NCBI GenBank assembly: GCA_934370915.1
Contig: CAKRNI010000167.1
Location: forward strand, 1 to 5,774
Reading direction: 5' to 3'
Length of the DNA stretch: 5,774 bases
DNA from: an uncultured Lachnospiraceae bacterium
Lineage (GTDB): Bacteria > Bacillota > Clostridia > Lachnospirales > Lachnospiraceae
The number at the start of each line of letters is the position of its first letter. Position 1 is the stretch's first letter. The notes under the pieces are model-generated. The model worked only from the letters and a program-made list of their open reading frames with translations. It was not told the DNA's origin and did not search any database. The translations under genes were made by a program, and so were the position numbers. Of this stretch, positions 1 through 5,160 are shown one piece after another.

Positions 1-75
1 GCGGAATAGGCAGACGCAAGGGACTTAAAATCCCTCGGGGGCAACCCCGTACCGGTTCAAGTCCGGTCACCGGCA
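1..75 (+). tRNA. tRNA-Leu (anticodon TAA), 5' end cut by the window edge
   Basis: The D-arm (GCG at 1-3 with CGC at 15-17), an anticodon stem AGGGA/TCCCT (19-23 with 31-35), a seven-base loop at 24-30 with anticodon TAA at 26-28, a long class II variable arm (GGGG/CCCC within 36-50), a T-arm ACCGG/CCGGT (51-55 with 63-67) and the 3' acceptor strand CACCGGC (68-74) with discriminator A75 are all visible. The long variable arm and the TAA anticodon identify a leucine tRNA reading UUA. The 5' acceptor strand, about nine bases, lies outside the window. CCA is not encoded and would have to be added after transcription. Confidence 0.96.
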
Positions 76-79
76 TTGG

Positions 80-108
80 AAAGAGCTTGTTTTTACAAGC
101 TCTTTTTT
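80..108 (+). terminator. Intrinsic terminator after tRNA-Leu
   Basis: An 11-bp perfect stem (80-90 with 95-105, core GAGCTTGT/ACAAGCTC) closes a TTTT loop and runs into six T residues at 103-108. It begins five bases after the tRNA 3' end, so it should end the tRNA transcript and separate it from azlD. Confidence 0.93.
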
Positions 109-311
109 GCTGTCTAAAAATAGGTGGAGGAACAGAAAACAGTTGCTTTTTTGCACCGTGTTGAGTTATAAAAAATACAGAAAATTTCGATGGCTGTTCA
201 AACTGTCTGTACGAATGAAATGATTGATTTATGAGAACGTGATGGAGATGAGCAGGAGTGATTTCGAGATAATAATATGGACAGGAGAACAGACATGACA
301 GTTCGTTATGC
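109..311. other. Intergenic region upstream of azlD, no clear gene
   Basis: No convincing coding frame or RNA gene is visible. The region is AT-rich around 161-190. A weak promoter could be proposed there (for example TTGCAC at 151-156), but the -10 match is poor, so I do not call one. No azlC-like sequence precedes azlD, although azlC is normally immediately upstream. Just before azlD a short frame ends in a TGA at 296-298 that overlaps an ATG at 295. That overlap is the kind of junction expected between azlC and azlD, but the peptide encoded upstream (24 codons after a stop at 221) does not resemble AzlC. Confidence 0.5.
283..287 (+). promoter_or_regulatory. Shine-Dalgarno AGGAG, better placed for a 9-codon leader ORF than for azlD
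   Basis: AGGAG lies 7 bases before an ATG at 295 but 24 bases before the azlD ATG at 312. The ATG at 295 opens a nine-codon frame (MTVRYAWKI) that stops at 322-324, 13 bases inside azlD. The azlD frame has no alternative ATG, GTG or TTG between its upstream stop at 273 and position 312. azlD may therefore be translated by coupling to this short frame. Confidence 0.45.
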
Positions 312-638
312 ATGGAAGATTTGAGGGCGGCCGCACTGATCGCGGTATGCGCAGCAGTGACGATAGTTTTAAGATTTCTGCCATTTTTGATATTTAGCAG
401 GAAGAAGGAGATACCCGGATACATTACATATTTATCGGGAGTTCTTCCGTATGCGATCATGGGAATGCTGGTGGTGTACTGCCTGAAAAATGTGAACCTT
501 TTTGCAGGATCCCATGGGATTCCGGAGATTGTAGCTTCCGCAGCGGTTGTCGGGCTGCACGTATGGAAGAGGAATACGCTGCTCAGTATTGCGGCGGGAA
601 CTGTACTTTATATGTTTTTGATTCAGGTCGTATTTTAG
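312..638 (+). CDS. azlD: AzlD family branched-chain amino acid exporter subunit, without AzlC
   Basis: This 108-residue hydrophobic protein has about four membrane segments (roughly residues 6-29, 38-58, 70-85 and 88-107). It carries the family's landmarks: R21 followed by LPF near the end of segment 1, the PYAIMGMLVVYCLK stretch at 46-59, and HVWKRNTLLSIAAGT at 83-97. AzlD is known as the small partner of AzlC in branched-chain amino acid (and analogue) export across the inner membrane, as in E. coli YgaZ/YgaH. The length is normal for the family, which supports the 312 start even though no ribosome site is well placed. AzlC is missing from the window: upstream there is only the tRNA, its terminator and 200 bases. 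The gene may be an orphan, or its product may pair with an AzlC encoded elsewhere. No terminator is obvious downstream. Family assignment is firm; substrate is inferred. Confidence 0.88.
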   Translation: MEDLRAAALIAVCAAVTIVLRFLPFLIFSRKKEIPGYITYLSGVLPYAIMGMLVVYCLKNVNLFAGSHGIPEIVASAAVVGLHVWKRNTLLSIAAGTVLYMFLIQVVF

Positions 639-769
639 GACAAGAGGAGGAAGCTCCGGAATTGTGATCACGGGTTATGATCGACCTGCCGATGGTGCCG
701 GAACTGCAATTTAGTATTCTGAATTGAGGGATAATTTCAGACAAAAGGAACAAGATAACGGTATATTGC

Positions 770-798
770 TTGAGATATTAAAAGAATTATGATATGAT
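770..798 (+). promoter_or_regulatory. Sigma-A-type promoter for the Nim-like gene
   Basis: TTGAGA at 770-775 is separated by exactly 17 bases from TATGAT at 793-798. Each hexamer differs from the consensus at one or two positions. Transcription would begin near 805 and give a leader of about 115 bases before the 921 start codon. Confidence 0.7.
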
Positions 799-842
799 AG
801 TCTCATCTTACGGGAAGTCTGGCGGATGGCGCTGAATGCGGA

Positions 843-872
843 ATTTCGATGAAAATCCTAAAGAATCGAAAT
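843..872. repeat. Inverted repeat in the Nim-like gene leader (possible operator or RNA hairpin)
   Basis: ATTTCGAT at 843-850 is the perfect reverse complement of ATCGAAAT at 865-872, with a 14-base spacer. It sits about 40-65 bases downstream of the predicted transcription start and about 50 bases before the preferred start codon. That position would suit a repressor operator or a leader hairpin. It also overlaps the upstream ATG at 849, which argues against that ATG as the start. Confidence 0.4.
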
Positions 873-910
873 GGAGAATGGCAAAAGTGCAGGATCCTTA
901 TGACTGGAAT

Positions 911-915
911 GGAGG
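911..915 (+). promoter_or_regulatory. Ribosome binding site GGAGG that fixes the Nim-like start at 921
   Basis: GGAGG ends five bases before the ATG at 921. The in-frame ATG at 849 has no purine-rich site upstream, and the ATG at 900 has only a weak one. The 921 start also gives the N-terminus typical of the family (MRRSDREL). Confidence 0.75.
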
Positions 916-920
916 TCTGG

Positions 921-1403
921 ATGAGACGAAGTGACAGAGAATTGAAGGACATGGCTGATATTGTGGCGATCGCGAAACGGGAGACTGTGTGTACCGTTGC
1001 GTTCCACGATGAGTCATGTCCTTATTTAATTCCATTGAATTATGGTGCAGAAGTGGAAGAAGGGAAGCTGATCCTGTATTTTCACGGAGCGAAGGAAGGG
1101 ACAAAGATCGATAAGATCAGGGAGAATCCTCAGGTTTCATATTGTATTTACGGGAAAAACAGCCTGAAGATCAATTATGACGCAGCCTGCAAGTCGACGA
1201 CAAGCTTTGAGAGCATCTGCGGAAGCGGAACAGCATATTTCGTGGAAGATCTCACGTCTAAGAAAAAAGCTCTGGCGAGCCTCATGAATCAGATGAGTCA
1301 GAAGAAGGCATTCGATGAGAACTCGTTCGCGGAGGCAAGGGTGAACGCAGTGACGGTCTGGAAGATCGTAACTGAGAGCGTCACCGGAAAAAGACATGAA
1401 TAG
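921..1403 (+). CDS. Nim-like flavin-binding protein of the pyridoxamine 5'-phosphate oxidase fold
   Basis: From the 921 start the protein has 160 residues, the usual size for NimA-like split-barrel flavoproteins. It begins MRRSDREL and continues with the DIVAIAKRETVCTVAF strand-helix region. The flavin-binding region PYLIPLNYGAE follows at about 34-44, then LILYFHGAKEGTKIDKI at about 50-66, where H55 occupies the conserved histidine position of the family. Members bind FMN or a related cofactor in the cytoplasm, and some (NimA) reduce 5-nitroimidazoles to amines. Most homologues in Clostridia have no demonstrated drug role, so resistance should not be assumed. A longer frame to 849 exists, but its extra 24 residues lack a ribosome site and overlap the leader inverted repeat. 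No terminator is visible in the 119 bases before the first hydrolase, so co-transcription with it is possible. The fold assignment is good; the substrate is unknown. Confidence 0.85.
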   Translation: MRRSDRELKDMADIVAIAKRETVCTVAFHDESCPYLIPLNYGAEVEEGKLILYFHGAKEGTKIDKIRENPQVSYCIYGKNSLKINYDAACKSTTSFESICGSGTAYFVEDLTSKKKALASLMNQMSQKKAFDENSFAEARVNAVTVWKIVTESVTGKRHE

Positions 1404-1506
1404 CATGAGGGACGGCTGTGCGCACGAACGGAAGCCCATGTGGGACAAAGAGACGAAGAGAGCCGGAAGCGTGCCTGCACGGTTCTGATGGATAAGGGAA
1501 ACATAG

Positions 1507-1513
1507 AAAGGAG
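1507..1513 (+). promoter_or_regulatory. Strong ribosome binding site for the first hydrolase
   Basis: AAAGGAG ends nine bases before the ATG at 1523. No convincing promoter was found between 1404 and 1506, which leaves open readthrough from the Nim-like gene. Confidence 0.75.
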
Positions 1514-1522
1514 CATATACAT

Positions 1523-2959
1523 ATGGGAACAGATTTTAGAAAAGAGATCGGTACGACGATCGATCAGAGATGCGGCGAATACACAAAGATCAGTGACGCG
1601 ATCTGGGGCTTTGCGGAGCCGAGATTTCAGGAGTACGAGTCCTCGAAGCTTCAGCAGAAATTCTTAAAATCGAGAGGATTTTCCGTCAAGGCGGATCTCG
1701 CAGGAGAAGAGACCGCATTTATCGCGGAATGGGGAAGCGGAAAGCCGATCCTCGCATTTTTAGGTGAGTTTGATGCGCTTTCCAGTCTCCAGCAGGAGGC
1801 AGACTGCACAGAACGTCACCCGATCGAGGGAAAGACAAACGGACATGGCTGTGGTCATCACCTTCTCGGAACGGCGTCGGTAGCGGCTGTTGATGCGTTA
1901 AAAACTTATATGGAAGAGAATCACATGGGCGGAACGATCCGCTACTATGGCTGTCCGGCGGAGGAGAATGCGGGTGGAAAGGCATATCTGGTCCGGGACG
2001 GATATTTCGATGATTGTGATATCGCGATCACTTGGCATCCATACACGATGAATAAAGTTATGAAGGGCGGATTCCATCTGGCAAACTTCCGGGCATTCTT
2101 TACCTTCCACGGAATCTCCTCCCATGCGGCGGGTGCGCCGGAGCTTGGACGTTCCGCGCTGGATGCCGTTGAGATTATGGATATCGGTGTGAACTATATG
2201 AGAGAGCATATGATCGATGCGGCGAGAGTTCATGGCGCGATCACAAACTCCGGAGGAATCGCTCCGAACGTGATCCCGGCTGAGGCGCAGATCCTCTATG
2301 CGATCCGTGCTCCAAAGGTAACACAGGTCAAGAAACTTTATGAGCGGATGTGCGATATTGCAAAGGGCGCAGCCCTGATCACAGGCACGACCGTTGATAT
2401 CAAGCAGGTTGCAGCATATTCCAACCTGATTAATAATGATACACTGGCGGATCTTGTTCAGGAGAATCTGGAGCATGTGGTTCCGATCGGCTATACGGAG
2501 GAAGAGCTTGCGTATGCAAAGAAATTCCAGAGTGTGATCACAGAGCTGGATAAAGAAGGAATGAAGGATCAGGCAGCAGCGATCGGAGGAAAAGAGCATA
2601 AACAGGAGCTTTTAGAGCAGCCGATGTGGGATCTTATTGTCGATAAAAACAGTGCTTACGGCGGAGGCGGATCTACAGACGTCGGAGATGTCAGCTGGGT
2701 CGTTCCGACAGCACAGGTCTATACCAGCTGTTATGCGGCAGGTACAGCACTCCATTCCTGGGTAGCGGTTGCACAGGGGAAATCCTCCATTGCCCATAAA
2801 GGTATGCTGGCGGCAGCGAAAGTCATGGCGTATGTGGGCGCTGAACTTCTCCTGAATCCGGAATTGATCGAGAAGGCGAAGGCAGACTGGAAGGAAGAGC
2901 TTGACGGAGAGACATATCCGAATCCGCTTCCGGCAGACTTAAAACCATCAATCTGGTAA
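1523..2959 (+). CDS. M20D family amidohydrolase, AbgB-like (copy A)
   Basis: This 478-residue protein resembles AbgB, the p-aminobenzoyl-glutamate hydrolase subunit B (about 480 residues in E. coli). It has no signal peptide, so it should be cytoplasmic. The M20D metal-site motifs are complete: GEFDALSSL (81-89), GHGCGHHLLG with C110 and H112, PAEENAGGK with E147/E148, WHP with H172, and SIAHKGM with H425. SSHAAGAPELGR (199-210) carries the lid-domain histidine H201, and YGGGGSTDVGDVSW (379-392) is typical of the AbgB branch. The family cleaves amide bonds between an acyl or aryl group and an amino acid, using two metal ions. The true substrate is inferred, since neither AbgA nor an AbgT transporter is present. 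A tandem stop (TAATAG) ends the gene. A paralogue of identical length follows after 171 bases. Confidence 0.92.
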   Translation: MGTDFRKEIGTTIDQRCGEYTKISDAIWGFAEPRFQEYESSKLQQKFLKSRGFSVKADLAGEETAFIAEWGSGKPILAFLGEFDALSSLQQEADCTERHPIEGKTNGHGCGHHLLGTASVAAVDALKTYMEENHMGGTIRYYGCPAEENAGGKAYLVRDGYFDDCDIAITWHPYTMNKVMKGGFHLANFRAFFTFHGISSHAAGAPELGRSALDAVEIMDIGVNYMREHMIDAARVHGAITNSGGIAPNVIPAEAQILYAIRAPKVTQVKKLYERMCDIAKGAALITGTTVDIKQVAAYSNLINNDTLADLVQENLEHVVPIGYTEEELAYAKKFQSVITELDKEGMKDQAAAIGGKEHKQELLEQPMWDLIVDKNSAYGGGGSTDVGDVSWVVPTAQVYTSCYAAGTALHSWVAVAQGKSSIAHKGMLAAAKVMAYVGAELLLNPELIEKAKADWKEELDGETYPNPLPADLKPSIW

Positions 2960-2969
2960 TAGGATAGAT

Positions 2970-3022
2970 CAGGCAGTCGGAATGAGAGCCATCAAGGGCG
3001 ATGGCTTTCTGAAGACTGCCTG
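2970..3022 (+). other. Long two-part hairpin after copy A, no U-tract
   Basis: CAGGCAGTC (2970-2978) pairs with GACTGCCTG (3014-3022). Inside it, GAGAGCCATC (2984-2993) pairs with GATGGCTTTC (3000-3009) with one G-U pair, around a six-base loop. The downstream sequence is AAAAAATT rather than a T-run on the + strand, and no T-run follows on the - strand either. It is therefore not a standard intrinsic terminator. It begins 11 bases after the stop codon, and could stabilise the 3' end of copy A mRNA or set relative expression of the two copies. Confidence 0.7.
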
Positions 3023-3113
3023 AAAAAATTGGTATCATAAGCATCTGGTCGTGGAAGTGTCGTACCTGTTGTCTGTTGATGGCAAAAGGTGCGGAAGGAA
3101 CAAGTATTACACA

Positions 3114-3121
3114 GGAAAGGA
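3114..3121 (+). promoter_or_regulatory. Ribosome binding site that fixes the copy B start at 3131
   Basis: GGAAAGGA ends nine bases before the ATG at 3131. The in-frame ATG at 3122 abuts this site and the GTG at 3089 lacks a suitable one. Starting at 3131 gives exactly 478 residues, the same as copy A, and a gapless alignment from residue 1. Confidence 0.8.
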
Positions 3122-3130
3122 ATGGGCAGT

Positions 3131-4567
3131 ATGGAAACAAAGAATCAGGATAGAATTTCTGAACTGGTGGAAAAACAGAAGAATGCGTATACATCTATGG
3201 CGGACGAGATCTGGGGATACGCGGAACCGCGTTTTCAGGAATATGAATCTTCGAGGGTACAGCAGGAATACCTTGCGTCTCGCGGATTTTCAATCCGGGC
3301 AGATCTTGCAGGTGAGAAGACAGCGTTTATTGCCGAGTGGGGAAGCGGAAAGCCGATCCTCGCGTTTCTTGGTGAGTTTGACGCTCTTTCAAGCCTTCAG
3401 CAGGAGGCGGACTGCACGGAGCGTCGTCCGATCGAAGGAAAAACAGATGGACATGGCTGCGGCCACCATCTTCTCGGAACGGCCTCTGTGGCGGCTGTCG
3501 ATGCGCTGAAGACCTATATGGAAGAAAAAGGACTGAAGGGAACGATTCGCTACTATGGCTGCCCGGCGGAGGAGAATGCGGGCGGAAAGGCATATCTGGT
3601 CCGGGACGGATATTTCAATGACTGTGATATCGCTATCACCTGGCATCCGAGTACAACAAACAAAACGACGGGCGCCGATAAATTCCTTGCCAATTTCCGT
3701 GTGTTCTTTACCTTCCACGGAATTTCCTCCCATGCGGCGGGTGCGCCGGAGCTTGGACGTTCCGCGCTGGATGCAGTGGAAATTATGGACATTGGCGTAA
3801 ATTATATGAGAGAGCATATGATCGACGCGGCGAGAGTTCATGGTGCGATCACAAACACCGGTGGAATTGCCCCGAATGTCATTCCGGCGGAGGCACAGGT
3901 GCTCTATGCGATCCGCGCACCAAAGGTGACTCAGGTCAAGAAGCTTTATGAGCGGATGTGCGATATCGCGAAGGGCGCAGCGCTGATCACAGGAACAACT
4001 GTGGATATCCGTCAGGTTGCCGCTTATTCCAATGTAATCGGAAATGATGTTCTGGAAGAGGTCATGGACAAAAATCTTGACCACTTTATTCCGATCGGAT
4101 ATACGGAAGAGGAGCTGGCGTACGCGGGAAAATTCAAAGAGGTCGTTACGGAGTTAGACAAAGAGGGCTTAAAGGACATGATCGCCCATGTCGTTAAAAA
4201 GGACAAGCGGAAGGAAGTCCTGGATATGCCACTGTTGGATTTCAAGCTGGATCGGAGCGAATCATATGGCGGCGGTGGCTCTACCGATGTCGGTGATGTG
4301 AGCTGGGTGGTTCCGACGGTGCAGACAAACGTGTGCTGTTATGCGGCAGGAACAGCACTTCATTCCTGGCAGGCTGTTGCTCAGGGAAAGGCAAGTATTG
4401 CCCATAAGGGCATGCTGACGGCGGCAAAAGTCATGGCATGCACAGGAGCGGAGCTTCTGGAAGATCCGGAGCTCATCGAAAAGGCTCATAAGGACTGGCT
4501 GGAAGAACTGGACGGAGAGACGTATCCGAATCCGCTTCCGCCGGAAGTAAAGCCGGGGCTGTGGTAA
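3131..4567 (+). CDS. M20D family amidohydrolase, AbgB-like (copy B)
   Basis: Copy B is 478 residues and aligns to copy A with no gap; my hand count gives 370 identical residues (about 77%). All metal-site motifs are kept at the same positions: C110 and H112 in GHGCGHH, E147/E148 in PAEENAGGK, H172 in WHP and H425 in AHKGM. H201 of the lid domain and STDVGDVSW near 384-392 are also kept. It should therefore be an active cytoplasmic amidohydrolase. Divergence clusters at residues 1-30, 131-136, 174-185, 301-320 and 351-379, while 201-300 is nearly identical (97 of 100). The clusters could alter substrate choice or partner contacts while keeping the lid/dimer domain, so a mixed A-B oligomer is possible. 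It probably shares a transcript with copy A, because no clear terminator or promoter lies in the 171-base gap. Substrate is unproven. Confidence 0.92.
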   Translation: METKNQDRISELVEKQKNAYTSMADEIWGYAEPRFQEYESSRVQQEYLASRGFSIRADLAGEKTAFIAEWGSGKPILAFLGEFDALSSLQQEADCTERRPIEGKTDGHGCGHHLLGTASVAAVDALKTYMEEKGLKGTIRYYGCPAEENAGGKAYLVRDGYFNDCDIAITWHPSTTNKTTGADKFLANFRVFFTFHGISSHAAGAPELGRSALDAVEIMDIGVNYMREHMIDAARVHGAITNTGGIAPNVIPAEAQVLYAIRAPKVTQVKKLYERMCDIAKGAALITGTTVDIRQVAAYSNVIGNDVLEEVMDKNLDHFIPIGYTEEELAYAGKFKEVVTELDKEGLKDMIAHVVKKDKRKEVLDMPLLDFKLDRSESYGGGGSTDVGDVSWVVPTVQTNVCCYAAGTALHSWQAVAQGKASIAHKGMLTAAKVMACTGAELLEDPELIEKAHKDWLEELDGETYPNPLPPEVKPGLW

Positions 4568-4580
4568 AAGGATCGAGAGT

Positions 4581-4613
4581 TCCCGCAGATATTGTCGAAA
4601 GATATCTGCGGGA
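4581..4613 (+). other. Perfect 12-bp hairpin after copy B, no U-tract
   Basis: TCCCGCAGATAT (4581-4592) pairs perfectly with ATATCTGCGGGA (4602-4613) around a nine-base loop. Only CCTTT occurs nearby, about six bases beyond the stem, so this is at best a weak intrinsic terminator. It begins 14 bases after the copy B stop, mirroring the hairpin after copy A, though the two sequences are unrelated. It probably defines the 3' end of the hydrolase mRNA. Confidence 0.7.
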
Positions 4614-4754
4614 GCAGACCTTTGGAGCAACGAATGGAACAATGAAAACAGGAAGCCGGATGGTTCACCAGACGTTGTTTTGGATAAGAAAGCGTATGGC
4701 TGAATTGCAGCAAAAAAAGGCAACAAAAAAATTGAATAAAAATTTCAAATAGTG

Positions 4755-4783
4755 TTGACATATATGAAAATATGTAGTAAAAT
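4755..4783 (+). promoter_or_regulatory. Near-consensus promoter for tRNA-Arg
   Basis: A perfect TTGACA (4755-4760) and TAAAAT (4778-4783) are separated by 17 bases. A-rich and T-rich tracts just upstream (about 4715-4750) resemble an UP element. Transcription would start near 4790, about 40 bases before the tRNA, which suits a strong stable-RNA promoter. Confidence 0.88.
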
Positions 4784-4828
4784 ACTTTTTGTTGAGTGAG
4801 TGACGGTTATCCGAAACCTCTCAAGTGT

Positions 4829-4902
4829 GCGTCAGTAGCTCAGCTGGATAGAGCATACGGCTACGGACCGTAGTGTCGGGAGTTCGAATCTTCTCTGGCG
4901 CG
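4829..4902 (+). tRNA. tRNA-Arg (anticodon ACG)
   Basis: This is a 74-base cloverleaf. The acceptor GCGTCAG (4829-4835) pairs with CTGGCGC (4895-4901) with one T-G pair. The D-arm AGCTCAGCTGGATAGAGCA is canonical. The anticodon stem TACGG/CCGTA closes the loop CTACGGA (4861-4867) with anticodon ACG at 4863-4865. The T-loop is TTCGAAT. The T-stem GGGAG/CTTCT uses two G-U pairs, which is somewhat weak. The discriminator is G4902 and CCA is not encoded. A34 would be deaminated to inosine to read CGU/CGC/CGA. Confidence 0.95.
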
Positions 4903-4910
4903 CTTGATTA

Positions 4911-4938
4911 GGCATCTGCATTAGCAGGTGCCTTTTTT
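4911..4938 (+). terminator. Intrinsic terminator after tRNA-Arg
   Basis: GGCATCTGC (4911-4919) pairs with GCAGGTGCC (4924-4932) around an ATTA loop with one T-G pair. Six T residues follow at 4933-4938. The stem begins eight bases after the tRNA, so it should end a single-gene tRNA transcript. Confidence 0.93.
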
Positions 4939-4980
4939 CGTGTAACAGGAAATTCCGAGGAATTTCCTGTTACACGAAAA
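4935..4980. repeat. 21-bp perfect inverted repeat beside the tRNA terminator
   Basis: The arm 4935-4955 (TTTTCGTGTAACAGG and onward) is the perfect reverse complement of 4960-4980, leaving a four-base centre (CGAG). The left arm starts inside the terminator T-tract. Beyond the right arm, GGCAC (4981-4985) can pair either with GTGCC of the terminator stem (4928-4932) or with GTGCC at 4990-4994. No T-run follows the hairpin on either strand, so it is not an ordinary terminator. A mobile repeat, a cruciform, or a structured RNA are all possible. Confidence 0.85.
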
Positions 4981-4988
4981 GGCACTAA

Positions 4989-5160
4989 CGTGCCAAAGAT
5001 GCGCACTCGCGCGAAGATATGACTGAGGGAATGCAGAGACTGAGAGGACTGCAGGAAATAGGCTCTGGAGCTGTTCGATGAACAGTGGGAAAGCAGTGCT
5101 TGCGTGGACGTGCTTCTGGCAGAGAGCAGAAACATGTCTGATTTAGGAGAGACTTTATGA
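4989..5160 (+). pseudogene. Probable frameshifted remnant of a small gene coupled to the metallopeptidase
   Basis: One frame, open from 4989, reads RAKDAHSREDMTEGMQRLRG and then LQEI, and goes on to a TGA at 5079-5081. A second frame, open from 5062, reads ALELFDEQWESSACVDVLLA and then ESRNMSDLGETL. It stops at TGA 5158-5160, which overlaps the next gene's ATG at 5157 as ATGA. The two segments join into one plausible hydrophilic, acidic peptide of about 55 residues if the frame shifts by one base near 5056-5063. The second frame has no early ATG of its own. An ATGA overlap usually marks two genes translated together, which supports real former coding. I do not recognise the family. It could be a C-terminal remnant of a longer protein, or a chance open frame. 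Confidence 0.4.

Noticed and set aside
640..769. Possible terminator after azlD (imperfect AGCTCCGG/CCGGAACT pairing and CAATT/AATTG)
   Set aside because: The stems are short or mismatched, with long loops and no T-tract.
1440..1667. Frame of 75 residues between the Nim-like gene and copy A
   Set aside because: It overlaps the start of copy A in another frame, is arginine/serine-rich as expected of an out-of-frame read, and has no ribosome site.
1898..2599. Long - strand frame (233 residues) opposite copy A, with a similar one (231 residues) at 3389-4084 opposite copy B
   Set aside because: Both lie antisense to strongly supported hydrolase genes. Their similarity to each other simply mirrors the duplication, and neither shows a domain of its own.
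4561..4752. A frame with a GTG start overlapping the copy B stop, and its inner ATG at 4642 giving a basic 36-residue peptide
   Set aside because: It runs through the post-stop hairpin and the AT-rich upstream region of the tRNA promoter, has no well-placed ribosome site, and its lysine-rich end reflects A-tracts.
4829..4902. tRNA-Arg as an integration site for a mobile island
   Set aside because: No repeat of the tRNA 3' end and no integrase is present in the window, so there is no attachment-site evidence.
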